Counted from the first letter of the stretch, positions 1 through 10,138 are shown. The stretch is DNA of 64,000 nucleotides from Psychrobacter ciconiae (GCF_904846055.1 NZ_CAJGYV010000001.1:496001-560000), one strand, 5' to 3'. Program-made: numbers and translations. Notes: generated by a model not told the origin, from the letters alone.

Positions 1-796
1 CAGCATCTAGTAGCCCATTAGCAACGCTTCCTGAGAAGAAACCTAAAAGCACAATAGAAAAGCTATTATATAAGTTTGGAACAATATTGTTTATGAAAAC
101 GTCAGAGCTTCTTTTTATGGTTAACATTATTTGACTAGGATTAGGAGCATAAAGCTTTATTTTCCATCTGAACAATATCACATACATAGCAAAAATGCCG
201 CATACTACGAACCCTAAACTTATAAATAATGGCTGAAGAATATAGTCTTCTTTACTCTTAACAAATAAAAATATCAACAAAGTAAATATCGTCTTACTCA
301 GCAAGCTAAAAATAGTGATAAACTTCATGCGCTCCATAGCTTGGAAGAACCAGTCTGGAAAAAATATCCCTCCTGGTACTAATAAAAAGCTTACTAGCAG
401 TATAGCTTGGTTCTCTTTAAAGTAAGGAATTATTGCTATAGCTCCCAATAATATCAAAAATGAGATAAGCATTAAAAATATTCTTGCCCACAGAACGTTG
501 CTGAATATCTCTGATACCCTCTCTAAGTTATCCTTATTTAAAGCCACATCTCTCGTAGCTGTATAATTAAACCCCCAATCAGATATAGTTTTCAACCAAA
601 TTACTACCCCGCCAGCAAATGCAATTTTGCCAAAACCGTCTACACCTATGACACGAGCTAGATATGGAATCGTAATCAACGGAAATATGTAGCCAGCAAT
701 TTGTAAAAGCATCAAATAGCCAAAATTGCTCGCCACTACCTTTCCATCTTTACTTTTGCTAACTCGCTTAAAAGAGGTCTTTATCTTATTTATCAT
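1..796 (-). CDS. wzx: Wzx-type polysaccharide flippase, 3' end outside window
   Basis: Reading from an ATG at 796 gives about 265 residues with no stop, so the gene is cut by the left edge. The protein starts MINKIKTSFKRVSKSKDGK and then alternates hydrophobic helices with short basic loops. It carries the signatures of the MATE-like polysaccharide transporter family: an early 'GYIFPLITIPYLARVIG' helix, a 'WGFNYTATRDVA' motif and a later 'PDWFFQAMERMK' segment. These proteins flip undecaprenyl-linked repeat units across the inner membrane before Wzy polymerisation. It begins 1 bp after the stop of the epimerase gene, so it is translated as the next cistron of the capsule operon. It is visibly more AT-rich than wza/wzb/wzc, as serotype-specific genes usually are. 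The family is clear; the transported sugar cannot be read from the sequence. Confidence 0.85.
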   Translation of the reverse strand, partial: MINKIKTSFKRVSKSKDGKVVASNFGYLMLLQIAGYIFPLITIPYLARVIGVDGFGKIAFAGGVVIWLKTISDWGFNYTATRDVALNKDNLERVSEIFSNVLWARIFLMLISFLILLGAIAIIPYFKENQAILLVSFLLVPGGIFFPDWFFQAMERMKFITIFSLLSKTIFTLLIFLFVKSKEDYILQPLFISLGFVVCGIFAMYVILFRWKIKLYAPNPSQIMLTIKRSSDVFINNIVPNLYNSFSIVLLGFFSGSVANGLLDA

Positions 797-797
797 A

Positions 798-1820
798 CTA
801 AGCTAAAAACTTCACATACCAAGGCATCGCTTTCTCAATACCTTGAATGATGTTAAATTTTGGCTCATAGCCTAGCTCATTTTTAATTTTACTAATATCA
901 GCTTGGCTGTGGCGTACATCCCCTGCTCTAAAGTCACGATAGACAGGCGCTTTGGCATACTCGACACCATTATTTGCTAGATGTTCCTTTAACGCGTCAA
1001 ACAGCGTATTGAGCGTCGTGCGTCCACCCACTGCCACGTTATAGACTTGATTTTTAGCCTCATCATTGGCGGTGGCGGCTAGAATATTGGCTTGAACCGC
1101 ATTTTCAATAAAGTTAAAGTCGCGACTGGTATCGCCATCACCATTGATATAAACATCCTCACCTTTAATCATAGCGGCTGTCCATTTTGGAATGACGGCA
1201 GCATAGGCACCATCAGGCGTTTGACGCTTACCAAAAATATTAAAATAGCGCAGTCCAATAGTATGAAAGCCATATGTTCGGGCAAACACATCGGCATACA
1301 GCTCATTGACATATTTGGTAACGGCGTAAGGCGATAAAGGATTGCCGATGGTATCTTCAACTTTAGGCAGTGCCGGGTGGTCGCCATAGGTTGAGCTACT
1401 GGCAGCATAAGTAAAGCTGGCTACCTTCGCATCACGAGCTGCTACTAGCATATTTAAAAAACCATCAATATTAGTGCTGTTGGTATTAATAGGGTCTGCA
1501 ATCGAGCGTGGCACTGAGCCAAGGGCAGCTTGGTGCAGTACATAATCAATACCAAGGCAAGCTGATTGGCAATCCTCAAGATTACGGATATCACCTTCAA
1601 TAAAGCGGAATCGTGCCCACTGCTCAGGGCTCACTAAGCTTTGGACTTCATCAAGGTTATGCTGAAACCCTGTAGCAAAGTTATCAAGCCCAACCACGGT
1701 TTGATTAAGCTTTAATAACGTCTCAAGCAAGTTTGAGCCGATAAATCCGGCAACCCCCGTGACTAACCAAACTTTAGGGGCATCAATCAGGCTTTTTTGT
1801 ATAGCTTCGTACTGCGACAT
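798..1820 (-). CDS. tviC: UDP-GlcNAc/GalNAc(A) 4-epimerase, TviC/WbpP type
   Basis: This 340-residue short-chain dehydrogenase-type epimerase has the NAD-binding glycine motif GVAGFIG at residues 22-28, a serine-rich active-site loop (AASSSTYGD, about 140) and the catalytic YAVTK (about 166). The sequence from [15 protein letters not shown] onward closely follows Pseudomonas WbpP and Salmonella TviC as I recall them, including SRDF and the GGRTTLN segment. The family interconverts UDP-GlcNAc with UDP-GalNAc or the corresponding uronic acids, using bound NAD. Next to the 6-dehydrogenase gene upstream, the predicted product is UDP-GalNAcA, a Vi/O6-type precursor. It sits 22 bp after the dehydrogenase gene and 1 bp before wzx in the same operon. 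Function is well supported; preference between the neutral sugar and the acid is inferred. Confidence 0.92.
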   Translation of the reverse strand: MSQYEAIQKSLIDAPKVWLVTGVAGFIGSNLLETLLKLNQTVVGLDNFATGFQHNLDEVQSLVSPEQWARFRFIEGDIRNLEDCQSACLGIDYVLHQAALGSVPRSIADPINTNSTNIDGFLNMLVAARDAKVASFTYAASSSTYGDHPALPKVEDTIGNPLSPYAVTKYVNELYADVFARTYGFHTIGLRYFNIFGKRQTPDGAYAAVIPKWTAAMIKGEDVYINGDGDTSRDFNFIENAVQANILAATANDEAKNQVYNVAVGGRTTLNTLFDALKEHLANNGVEYAKAPVYRDFRAGDVRHSQADISKIKNELGYEPKFNIIQGIEKAMPWYVKFLA

Positions 1821-1842
1821 AATAGCTGCTCTTGTTTAATAA

Positions 1843-3120
1843 TTATAAACGAATATCTGACGAATTTTTATCAAATAGATATTTAAGATCATAAAGCACA
1901 TGCTGATCTTTACCAAAATCACGAATAGTATCAGCGCCCATGTCAACAAACTGTTGATGGGCAACCGCTAATATAACCCCATCATAGTAGTTAGATTTTG
2001 GCGCATCAATAGGCATAATTTGATATTCATGCTCAGCTTCACTAGCATCAATCCACGGATCATAGACATCAACGTCAATATTATAATCGCGAAGCTCTTT
2101 AATAATATCGATAACCTTTGTATTGCGAACATCAGGACAGTTTTCTTTAAAGCTAAATCCCAAGACAAGAACCTTTGCGCCTTCTACCTGAATGCGCTTT
2201 TTAATCATGGTTTTGACTAATTGAGTGGCAACATATTCACCCATGCCGTCATTTAGGCGGCGCCCTGCTAAAATAATCTCAGGATTATAGCCGATGGCTT
2301 GGGCTTTATGCGTTAAATAGTACGGATCAACGCCAATGCAGTGACCGCCGACAAGACCTGGGCGAAATGGTAAAAAGTTCCATTTTGTTCCGGCAGCCTT
2401 AAGCACAGCTTCGGTATCAATGCCCATTTTATTAAAGATAACAGCAAGCTCATTAATAAGAGCAATGTTGACATCTCTTTGGGTGTTTTCAATCACCTTT
2501 GCCGCTTCAGCAACTTTAATAGAGGCTGCTTTGTGTGTTCCAGCAGTAATTACTAAGTTATAAACATCATCAACAAGATTTGCAATCTCAGGCGTAGATC
2601 CGGCAGTTACCTTTAAAATATTAGTAACTCGGTGCTCTTTATCGCCTGGATTGATTCGCTCTGGACTATAGCCAACATAAAAATCAGTGTTAAATTTAAG
2701 ATGAGATGCTTTTTCTAATTCAGGAACGCAGACCTCTTCAGTAGCACCGGGATAAACCGTGGACTCATAGACGACGATGTCATCTTGTTTCAAGATGCTA
2801 CCAAGTGCTTGCGAAGCTTTAATCAGTGGTGTTAAATCAGGCTGTTTAAAATCATCAATAGGTGTGGGTACAGTAACAATAAAAAAATTACAATCTTTAA
2901 GATCCGCTAAATCGGAGCTAAAACTAAGCTGGGCTGCTTGCTCAAGCTCGTCATCACTCACCTCTAAGGTATGATCTGTTCCAGATTTAAGCTCATCAAT
3001 ACGCTGAGTATTGATATCAAAGCCTACAACGGGGCGATGTTTGCCAAATTCAACCGCCAGTGGCAATCCTACATAGCCAAGACCGATAACGGCAATTTTT
3101 ATATCATTGAGTGTTAGCAT
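1843..3120 (-). CDS. tviB: UDP-N-acetylhexosamine 6-dehydrogenase, TviB/WbpO type
   Basis: The 425-residue protein belongs to the UDP-glucose/GDP-mannose dehydrogenase family. The N-terminus has the Rossmann motif [10 protein letters not shown] (residues 13-22). The middle domain has the E-x-T-Q-R helix ([18 protein letters not shown]) and the catalytic cysteine in [14 protein letters not shown] (about residue 260). The C-terminal substrate domain has [14 protein letters not shown]. It oxidises C6 of UDP-GlcNAc or UDP-GalNAc in two NAD-dependent steps to the uronic acid. The length and motifs match TviB/WbpO (VipA) rather than Ugd. It lies between the membrane 4,6-dehydratase gene and the 4-epimerase gene in the capsule operon, so the pair probably makes UDP-GalNAcA. 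Nothing is truncated. Confidence 0.92.
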   Translation of the reverse strand: MLTLNDIKIAVIGLGYVGLPLAVEFGKHRPVVGFDINTQRIDELKSGTDHTLEVSDDELEQAAQLSFSSDLADLKDCNFFIVTVPTPIDDFKQPDLTPLIKASQALGSILKQDDIVVYESTVYPGATEEVCVPELEKASHLKFNTDFYVGYSPERINPGDKEHRVTNILKVTAGSTPEIANLVDDVYNLVITAGTHKAASIKVAEAAKVIENTQRDVNIALINELAVIFNKMGIDTEAVLKAAGTKWNFLPFRPGLVGGHCIGVDPYYLTHKAQAIGYNPEIILAGRRLNDGMGEYVATQLVKTMIKKRIQVEGAKVLVLGFSFKENCPDVRNTKVIDIIKELRDYNIDVDVYDPWIDASEAEHEYQIMPIDAPKSNYYDGVILAVAHQQFVDMGADTIRDFGKDQHVLYDLKYLFDKNSSDIRL

Positions 3121-3154
3121 CTATTATCCTCAGTTTTACTATATTAAATTTATT

Positions 3155-5110
3155 TTAGGTGGCAGACTGCGCTTTATAGCCATCTACAAAATACTCAAAA
3201 CGCTGCTTGAGCCAGTCGATATCACTATCGCGTGCTTTTTGTGGCAAGTCGGCAAGCGTTTCTTCAACTTCGCTCAGCGCAAAGCTATGTTCCATCGCCT
3301 GCATGATCAGCGGATGATGCGTCGCTTCAACATTATCATCACCGATGATCAGCTCTTCATAAAGCTTTTCGCCAGGTCGCAGTCCGGTAAACTTAATTTC
3401 AATATCACCATTTGGATGAGCATCATCTTTTGGGATACAGCCACTTAAGAAAATCATCCGCCGAGCCAAATCAACAATTTTGACGGGCTCGCCCATGTTA
3501 AGAACGAAAACCTCTCCACCCTTTGCCATAGCTCCTGCTTGAATGACAAGGTTCGCCGCTTCCGGAATGGTCATAAAATAACGGGTGACTTCAGGGTGAG
3601 TGACAGTAATTGGTCGACCTTGTTCAATTTGCTTGGTAAATACCGGAACGACAGAACCAGAGGAGCCCAAAACATTACCAAAGCGCACCATGCTAATACA
3701 GGTCGTAGATTGTGATTGACTCAAGCCCTGACAGACCAATTCAGCCAAGCGCTTTGATGCGCCCATAATATTGGTTGGGCGAACGGCTTTATCCGTTGAA
3801 ATAAGTACAAAGGTGGCAACACCTGCTTTAATTGCGGCGCGAGCACAGTGATAGGTGCCCTTGCTATTATTAATAGCGCCTTCAAAAGGATTGTGTTCAA
3901 CAATAGGGACATGCTTGTAGGCTGCCGCATGGTAAACGGTTTGGATTTGATGCTGCTTGAAAATCTTAATTAAGTGCTCTTCGTTGACCACATTACCCAA
4001 AATTGCAGTGATCTCAATATCTTTATAGTTAGGGTTATTACTTTGCTTTAATAACAGCTCTTGGTGAATGCTATAAAGCGCAAATTCAGACAATTCATAA
4101 AGCACCAAGGCCTTAGGCTTATTTTTTAAAATTTGGCGGCAAAGTTCGCTACCAATAGAGCCGCCGGCGCCGGTAACTAGGACAGATTTGCCTGTGATGT
4201 TTTTTTGTAAGAGTGACTGGACGGGTTCAACCGTTTGCCGATCTAGCACGTCTAAGATATCAATTTTGCGCATTGTACTGACTGTTACTTGATCATCAGC
4301 AATTTCTTGCAAGCTTGGCAGTGCTTTAATCTTAATTGAGATATCAGCAAGGCTATCAATAATTTCACGGCGGCGAGTGCGACTGATAGACGGCATGGCT
4401 AAAAAGATTTGTGCGATTTCAAGTTTATTAACAACATCAATAAGTTCATGAGCGGCATAAATACGCTTACCAAAAACATAAGCTCCGGTTAATTGAGGGT
4501 CATCATCAATAAAGGCGCTAACATAGTATTTATGCGAATTTTTAAGACCTTCTAGCAATTCACGACCCGCCTCGCCGGCACCATAAATCAAGACATTATC
4601 GTAGCCAGAATAATCTTTACTTAACTTTAAGCTTTTTCCTTGACCACGCATCAGCAGCTCTTTGATGGTCAGCCGGCTATTCCAAAGCCAAATAAAAAAC
4701 AGAAATAAAAATATGATCGGCGCCGATCTTGGCATATCAGGCATATAATCAAGCGATAACAGCCCTTCATAAATAATAATGAGCACAAGAAATAGCTGTA
4801 GCACACGCCCCATCAACCCTTCAAAAAAGGCGCGAGCGACGCCTTTATAAAAGCCGATGAGATAAAGCCCTAAAATAGGAATGGCAGCGTATAAACACAA
4901 AGCAAGTATACCGATGTGATTATCAAGCTTGCCGTAACGCAAAGAAATAGCTAAAAACAAACAAACCGCTGCCATAACAAAGTCAGCGATGATTAACACG
5001 CCTCGCTTAGCTGGTCTTGGCAGTTTTAGCAATTGATTAGAAAGCCTATTAAGCCAACCGGAATCTGTGCCTTCTGCTTGATTAGAATAGGAGTTAAAAT
5101 CCACTGCCAT
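3155..5110 (-). CDS. Membrane nucleotide-sugar 4,6-dehydratase, WbpM/PglF/CapD-like
   Basis: The N-terminus has about four membrane helices (residues 30-150). A first nucleotide-binding fold follows (YGAGEAGRELLEGL), then a catalytic SDR domain beginning VLVTGAGGSIGSELC (about 310) with the active-site stretch STDKAVRPTNIMGASKR. This is the two-Rossmann layout of WbpM/PglF, which convert UDP-GlcNAc to the 4-keto-6-deoxy sugar leading to QuiNAc, FucNAc or bacillosamine. The frame is open back to a TTG at 5125. I place the start at the ATG at 5110 because GGAAG lies a few bases upstream of it, giving 651 residues. It follows wzc by 36 bp. Assignment to UDP-GlcNAc C6 dehydration is from family knowledge; the final sugar is unknown. 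Confidence 0.88.
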   Translation of the reverse strand: MAVDFNSYSNQAEGTDSGWLNRLSNQLLKLPRPAKRGVLIIADFVMAAVCLFLAISLRYGKLDNHIGILALCLYAAIPILGLYLIGFYKGVARAFFEGLMGRVLQLFLVLIIIYEGLLSLDYMPDMPRSAPIIFLFLFFIWLWNSRLTIKELLMRGQGKSLKLSKDYSGYDNVLIYGAGEAGRELLEGLKNSHKYYVSAFIDDDPQLTGAYVFGKRIYAAHELIDVVNKLEIAQIFLAMPSISRTRRREIIDSLADISIKIKALPSLQEIADDQVTVSTMRKIDILDVLDRQTVEPVQSLLQKNITGKSVLVTGAGGSIGSELCRQILKNKPKALVLYELSEFALYSIHQELLLKQSNNPNYKDIEITAILGNVVNEEHLIKIFKQHQIQTVYHAAAYKHVPIVEHNPFEGAINNSKGTYHCARAAIKAGVATFVLISTDKAVRPTNIMGASKRLAELVCQGLSQSQSTTCISMVRFGNVLGSSGSVVPVFTKQIEQGRPITVTHPEVTRYFMTIPEAANLVIQAGAMAKGGEVFVLNMGEPVKIVDLARRMIFLSGCIPKDDAHPNGDIEIKFTGLRPGEKLYEELIIGDDNVEATHHPLIMQAMEHSFALSEVEETLADLPQKARDSDIDWLKQRFEYFVDGYKAQSAT

Positions 5111-5146
5111 ATTAAAAACTTCCAACCGTTACCAATACCTGAGTCA

Positions 5147-7354
5147 TTATTTATTTTTGCCGTAGGCGTAATTATAATGATAGCTGTATTTGCTCAGCAA
5201 ACCTTGTTGCATGTCATTAAGTACCAAGCCATCCACTTGAACATTGGCTTTTTCCATTTGCTTAACGGCGTAGACAACCTGACCTTCGATAGATTTATCA
5301 TAGCGGGTGACCATGAGCACTTTATCAGCATAGCGCGCTAGAATAATGGCGTCAGATGCTGCTAACACGGGTGCTGAGTCAATAACAATATAATCATAAT
5401 ACTCGCTTAGCTGCTGCATGAGCTTTTCAAAACGATCACTGGCAAGTAAAGAGGTTGGATTCTTGGGCATTCTACCTCTAGGCATAAAATCAACATGCTC
5501 AAGCATAGTCGGATGAACGACATCTGACAGCTCACTATCATCTTTTAAAAAGTAGTCAGCAAGACCATTATCCGGAGTCGTATTAAACATTTCATGAAGT
5601 CGACCAAGGCGCATATCAGCATCAATAATCAATACCTTTTTATCCAGCTGACCAAACACTTCCGTTAAGTTGGCAGAGATAAAAGATTTACCAATGCCTG
5701 GGCTTTCACCAGTCACTAGAATGACTCGGGCACGCTGGTCAGACTTACTTTGATTGGGCATGCCAAACATTAAATGCGTTCTTAAGCTTTTGATCGCTTC
5801 GTAACTTAAGCTATCTGAGTCGACATTGATCAGTAAGCTATTATTAGTTTTCTTATTTTTTGCAAGTTTGGCTAACGTAGTTGAGTGAGGAACAGTAGCA
5901 ATAACAGGAACGCCTGTTTTTGCTTCCAAACGCTCAGGGTCTTTAACAGGGCTTCTGAGCATATTTTTAATTAAGACCAACACCGTTCCAAGCATAAGCC
6001 CTAATAACATAGCCAGTAGCATAATTTGTGCTTTTTTCGGCGCAATCGCTTTAAAGGTGCTAATTGGCAAATCAATAATGCGCGCAAAGCCAATTTGGCC
6101 GGCTTTGACGATTTTAAGCTGCTCATAGTTTTTGAGCATCGTCAGATAAATCTCACGGTTGATACCAACATCTTCTGACAGCTGTAAAAACTCACGCTGA
6201 ATCTCAGGAAGCTTGCCAACAGTGCCTTTGATTTCTTGTTTTCTGTCATTAAGAACTTTTAACTGATCGTTAATTTGAACAACTAAAGGATGCTCGTCTG
6301 TATAGTATGTGGTTAAATCGGCTTTTTTGAGATTCAGCTCATTAATCTGCGAGTCAATCTGACCATTTTCAGTGATTAATAACTCAGCTTCTTTACTGAC
6401 ATCAATGGTACCGTATTTCTCTCGGAAGCTATTAAATGCGGATTCGGATTCTTCTAGTTTTTGCTTAAGCTTAGGAATTTGTGTTTCCATAAAATCAAGC
6501 GTTTTGGTCGTTTCTTCCGTACCACGAGATTGGTTTTGATCAATATAAGAAAAAATAATTTCTTTTAAAATTAAGCTGACTTGCTGCTGATTGCTTCCTG
6601 TCATAGAAAGCTGAATAATCCCTGTTTGCTTGCCACGCTCAACAACCGATAGGGAACCATTGATGGCATCAGTGGTAGTTTGCAGCGACTGCTTAACGAC
6701 CGTAATCGGATGCTCATTTATCGGTAAGTCATTGACCGTAATCTGAATGAGGCCATCCGTCCCTTGAAACTGATGCGATTGACCAAGCTGACCTTTAAAA
6801 TCATCGAAGCCATTAGTTAATAAAAAACCATCACCGCGGCGAGTGAGCGTCATTGGCTGGTTTAAATAGCCTTGTGATACATTCAGTTGACTGATTTGAG
6901 CACTGCCATCTTCAGTGGTCAGTGACACCCCTTCAGAGGAATTGATTTGGGTGTGCGTTCGATTATTTTTGATTTTTTCAATAGCACCAACTTCAGGGTC
7001 GCTTAACCGAATCCGTAGGTGCAAGGCATTAATCACTGGCTCTAAAATCATTCGCGATTTTATGAGCTCAGCTTCTGTTTGAGCTGGACTAACATCAGGC
7101 GATACCAACTCTGAAATATTGGAACCCAAAGCTGAAATCCCTGATGACTTATCATCAATTTGAATCAAAGCATCGGATTTAAAAGTTGGTGTGACATAGC
7201 GACTGTATAAAATACCAACGGCTAACCCAAGAATGGCACAAAGTAGCAGCGTCTTCCAGCCGCGAAGCAAACTTAACAGTAGTGCTACTAAATCAATTTC
7301 ATCATCATCTACCGCTTTAGCTTGCGTAGTTGTGCTTTTTGCAACTGTACTCAT
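5147..7354 (-). CDS. wzc: Wzc-type capsule tyrosine autokinase/chain-length regulator
   Basis: This 735-residue BY-kinase has an N-terminal transmembrane helix (about residues 35-55), a long periplasmic Wzz-like coiled-coil region, a second helix near residue 445, and a cytoplasmic ATPase domain. Walker A is GESPGIGKS (about 549-557), Walker A' is VLIIDADMRLG and Walker B is YDYIVIDSAP. The tail ends with a tyrosine cluster (KYSYHYNYAYGKNK) that these kinases autophosphorylate in trans. With Wza it spans the envelope and controls polymer length and export. It is read 13 bp after wzb, whose product should dephosphorylate it. All expected domains are present. Confidence 0.95.
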   Translation of the reverse strand: MSTVAKSTTTQAKAVDDDEIDLVALLLSLLRGWKTLLLCAILGLAVGILYSRYVTPTFKSDALIQIDDKSSGISALGSNISELVSPDVSPAQTEAELIKSRMILEPVINALHLRIRLSDPEVGAIEKIKNNRTHTQINSSEGVSLTTEDGSAQISQLNVSQGYLNQPMTLTRRGDGFLLTNGFDDFKGQLGQSHQFQGTDGLIQITVNDLPINEHPITVVKQSLQTTTDAINGSLSVVERGKQTGIIQLSMTGSNQQQVSLILKEIIFSYIDQNQSRGTEETTKTLDFMETQIPKLKQKLEESESAFNSFREKYGTIDVSKEAELLITENGQIDSQINELNLKKADLTTYYTDEHPLVVQINDQLKVLNDRKQEIKGTVGKLPEIQREFLQLSEDVGINREIYLTMLKNYEQLKIVKAGQIGFARIIDLPISTFKAIAPKKAQIMLLAMLLGLMLGTVLVLIKNMLRSPVKDPERLEAKTGVPVIATVPHSTTLAKLAKNKKTNNSLLINVDSDSLSYEAIKSLRTHLMFGMPNQSKSDQRARVILVTGESPGIGKSFISANLTEVFGQLDKKVLIIDADMRLGRLHEMFNTTPDNGLADYFLKDDSELSDVVHPTMLEHVDFMPRGRMPKNPTSLLASDRFEKLMQQLSEYYDYIVIDSAPVLAASDAIILARYADKVLMVTRYDKSIEGQVVYAVKQMEKANVQVDGLVLNDMQQGLLSKYSYHYNYAYGKNK

Positions 7355-7367
7355 AGATTACTGCCAC

Positions 7368-7799
7368 TTAAATCTTATCAAACCAAGAATCTAAACTTTT
7401 TATAATGTCTTTTTTAGCCGTCAAAAAGGCATTGTCATCGTGACCATAAGGGTCAGCGATGTCTTTATTAATCCAATGCCCAAGCCTAAAAGTCTTACCG
7501 CGGCAATGCGGCCACTGCGATTCAATCCAGCGGACTTGATTTTCTGACATGGTAAAAATCAAATCAGCTTGTTTAACCAAATCTTCATTAATCTGCTTGG
7601 CAATATGCGCGCTCATATCAATATTAGCGTCAGCGCTCATTACTGCCATAGCTTGATCATCCGCGCCATGACCTACCACTGCTGATAGCCCTGCTGAGTC
7701 GATATTTTTATTCGGAAATTGGTTTTTTAACAAAGCTTCTGCTATTGGGCTTCGGCAAATATTGCCGACACAGACCACTAAGATATTATTGAAACTCAT
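7368..7799 (-). CDS. wzb: Low-molecular-weight protein tyrosine phosphatase, Wzb type
   Basis: The 143-residue protein has the LMW-PTP signature C-x5-R at residues 10-16 (CVGNICR) followed by SPIAEALL, and the general-acid loop DPYGHDD near residue 117. The expected role is to dephosphorylate the C-terminal tyrosines of the Wzc kinase encoded just downstream, cycling the export complex. The length is typical of Wzb. It begins 16 bp after wza and is part of the wza-wzb-wzc block. Confidence 0.95.
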   Translation of the reverse strand: MSFNNILVVCVGNICRSPIAEALLKNQFPNKNIDSAGLSAVVGHGADDQAMAVMSADANIDMSAHIAKQINEDLVKQADLIFTMSENQVRWIESQWPHCRGKTFRLGHWINKDIADPYGHDDNAFLTAKKDIIKSLDSWFDKI

Positions 7800-7814
7800 C
7801 GTTTTTTCTCTTTA

Positions 7815-8921
7815 TTATAATCTAGATAAAATAGAGATGGCTGATGTTGATGGCACTAAGGCGCTGATCACGCGGTTCCAGCGGGTAAGCCCTGTCGGGT
7901 CGACATAAACGATATCGTTAGGCTGCATCTCAAAGCGATTGGCTAACGCAAAGCTTGTAATATTTTGCATATCAACATAATAGATATTGGTTTGCGGATA
8001 ATTGGGGTTATCGCGAACCACATAGATTTTCGCGGCATTGGCTGTACTGGCGTTAAGACCGTTTGATTCGCCCAGTACATGCGCTAAGCTCAAACCTTGC
8101 TCTAAGATAGGAACGGGCTCAACTTTACCAAATTCACCCAACACATAAACTTTGTTTCGGCTTTGGCTGTTCACGTGAATGGAGTCGCCATTTTTGATAT
8201 AAATTTGATTGGCAGAAGACCCCATTTTACGTAATGATTGCAGCCCTAAGTTATAATTGACACCATTACGGTTCAGAACGATATTGTCAGAATCACCCGT
8301 TGGCATCGCGCCGCCTGCCATAGATATGGCGCCATAAAGCGTCACAGGAGCATCGCTCATGTTAAATTCACCCGGCTGCTTGACCTCACCATCAATGAAA
8401 AACTTATTACCACGGTAATCAATAATCTTTACTTGCGGGTCGGAGTATTTTAAATAACGCTGAAGTTGACGCTGCAGATTCGCCGTAAACTGCGGAACGC
8501 TTAATCCTGAAGCTTTAATCCGACCAATTAAAGGGAATTGAACAAACCCTTGCTGATCTACTGGAAATCCTGCAGCATAAGGGTTACTGCTGTTCAATGT
8601 CGTAGGCGGCGCAATGTCTGGATATCCTGATAGCACGATGCTTAAAATATCACCAGAGGTGATTTTATAATCAACGCGACCTGATGAGCGAATAAGCTGA
8701 GTAAGGCTCGCGTTCGGCGTAGCTGCTTGCTTTGGCGGCAATGTTGCCAAAGTCAATGGTTGAACGACAAACTCAATGCCGTTTTCAGCTTTAAATGCCC
8801 CATAAGGTGGCAAGTCACCTGATTTAAGCCCCGAAGTGATGGTGCTGTTGGTAGCACAACCGGTCAGTAAGCTTGCGGCTAAGAGTGCTGAAACTCCAGA
8901 TATTTTGGTTAGTCGTCTCAT
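7815..8921 (-). CDS. wza: Wza outer-membrane polysaccharide export lipoprotein
   Basis: The start is placed at the ATG at 8921 because a strong Shine-Dalgarno (GGAGGGG) lies 5 bp upstream. The frame is open 13 codons further but without a ribosome site. The 368-residue product opens with a lipoprotein signal (MRRLTKISGVSALLAASLL) and lipobox LTGC with Cys22. A polysaccharide-export domain follows (YKITSGDILSIVLSGYPD) with repeated SLBB-like domains (VYVLGEFGKVEPVPI), and the C-terminus should form the alpha-helical barrel. Wza is the capsule export channel working with Wzc. It is the first gene of the operon. Confidence 0.95.
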   Translation of the reverse strand: MRRLTKISGVSALLAASLLTGCATNSTITSGLKSGDLPPYGAFKAENGIEFVVQPLTLATLPPKQAATPNASLTQLIRSSGRVDYKITSGDILSIVLSGYPDIAPPTTLNSSNPYAAGFPVDQQGFVQFPLIGRIKASGLSVPQFTANLQRQLQRYLKYSDPQVKIIDYRGNKFFIDGEVKQPGEFNMSDAPVTLYGAISMAGGAMPTGDSDNIVLNRNGVNYNLGLQSLRKMGSSANQIYIKNGDSIHVNSQSRNKVYVLGEFGKVEPVPILEQGLSLAHVLGESNGLNASTANAAKIYVVRDNPNYPQTNIYYVDMQNITSFALANRFEMQPNDIVYVDPTGLTRWNRVISALVPSTSAISILSRL

Positions 8922-8958
8922 AACCCCTCCACTTACTTGTCCTAATAAATGATAACTC

Positions 8959-8964
8959 ATTATA
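8959..8964 (-). promoter_or_regulatory. Possible -10 element of capsule operon promoter
   Basis: On the - strand a perfect TATAAT lies about 38 bp upstream of the wza start, giving a short leader of roughly 30 bases. No good -35 hexamer sits 16-18 bp upstream, so an activator may be needed or this may be chance in AT-rich DNA. I looked in 8922-9110 for a JUMPStart/ops sequence (GGCGGTAG) and did not see one. Confidence 0.35.
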
Positions 8965-9110
8965 ATTTACAAAACTTAACTAATGTAGCAAAATCAAGCG
9001 GCATGATAACATAATTTAATTGAAGTTGGCTGATTTTTACTAACTAATGTTACAATTTTCCTTATTTGGATTTGGTAGTGATAGCAAGAGATATAATCTT
9101 AATTCATATC

Positions 9111-9138
9111 TTGACCTTAGCTGAACTTACTTTAAAAT
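9111..9138 (+). promoter_or_regulatory. Sigma-70-type promoter for rluB
   Basis: TTGACC (9111-9116) and TAAAAT (9133-9138) are separated by 16 bp. The -10 lies about 58 bp upstream of the rluB ATG, which has AAGGA at 9185-9189. It is the best promoter match in the gap between wza and rluB. Confidence 0.6.
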
Positions 9139-9196
9139 AGCGTCTATTCTATTTTACATTGCGAAATGTAGCCACTACCGAATCAAGGAATTCATC

Positions 9197-10138
9197 ATGA
9201 AAGACGAAAAATTGCAAAAAGCCCTTGCCCGAATGGGGCTTGGTTCACGTCGCCAAATGGAAGATGTCATCAGGTCGGGCCGAGTGTCAATTAATAGTGC
9301 TCCTGCAACCATTGGCGATCGAGTCAGTATTGGTGACGAAATCCGCGTTGATGGTCGCCTCATTCGCTACAAAGCTGAAAATGAAAAGCGCCGCCGCGTT
9401 TTAGCCTACTATAAGCCTGAAGGTGAGATTTGCTCAGCAACCGACCCTGAAGGTCGCCCGACTGTATTTGAGCGGCTGCCAAAACTCACTCATGACCGCT
9501 GGGTGATGGTTGGGCGTTTGGATATCAACTCAACGGGGCTTTTACTATTTACCAATGATGGCGAGCTTGCTCACCGCTTAATGCACCCCTCAAATGAAAT
9601 TACCCGTGAATATGCCGTTCGCGTATTGGGTGAGGTCACCCCTGACATTGCTAAAAACCTGACCGCAGGGGTCATGCTTGAAGATGGGATGGCGCAATTT
9701 GAGGACATCAAAGAAGGCGGCGGCGATGGCGTCAACAAGTGGTATCACGTTAAGCTCAAAGAAGGTCGCAACCGTGAAGTCCGCCGATTGTTTGAGTCGC
9801 AAGGTCTTAAAGTCAGCCGACTCCTTCGGACGCGTTATGGCAGTATCAGCTTGCCAAAAGAGCTGCGCACGGGTCGCTTTTTAGAGTTAGATAAAAAGGA
9901 CATCAATAGCTTAACCGATTTGGTCAGCATGCGACCGCGCCAAGACACAGGGCTTCAAGGCGCTGCAAAACGCAAACAAGACCGAATCAAGGACAAGCCA
10001 TTAAAGGCGCGCCGCGATTTTCAACGCGACAATAAGCGTAACGACACCAAAGAAAGCCCGCGCAAAAACACAGGCGATAAAGGCAGCCGTCAACGCAGTG
10101 ACCGCCCAACAGACAATCGCAATCGTCGCTCAAAGTAA
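9197..10138 (+). CDS. rluB: 23S rRNA pseudouridine synthase RluB
   Basis: The 313-residue protein has an N-terminal S4 RNA-binding domain (KLQKALARMGLGSRRQMEDVI to about residue 60). An RsuA-family catalytic domain follows, with the active-site aspartate in GRLDINSTGLLLF (Asp109), and later EGRNREVRRLFE. The LAYYKPEGE segment and the basic, disordered C-terminal tail (about residues 240-313, rich in K/R/D/N) match E. coli RluB, which modifies U2605 of 23S rRNA. The start has AAGGA 7 bp upstream and its own promoter. A terminator follows directly. RluE or RsuA are less likely because of the tail and the KPEGE region. Confidence 0.92.
   Translation: MKDEKLQKALARMGLGSRRQMEDVIRSGRVSINSAPATIGDRVSIGDEIRVDGRLIRYKAENEKRRRVLAYYKPEGEICSATDPEGRPTVFERLPKLTHDRWVMVGRLDINSTGLLLFTNDGELAHRLMHPSNEITREYAVRVLGEVTPDIAKNLTAGVMLEDGMAQFEDIKEGGGDGVNKWYHVKLKEGRNREVRRLFESQGLKVSRLLRTRYGSISLPKELRTGRFLELDKKDINSLTDLVSMRPRQDTGLQGAAKRKQDRIKDKPLKARRDFQRDNKRNDTKESPRKNTGDKGSRQRSDRPTDNRNRRSK

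Noticed and set aside
8922..9196. JUMPStart/ops anti-termination element upstream of wza
   Set aside because: No GGCGGTAG-like sequence on the - strand in this region.
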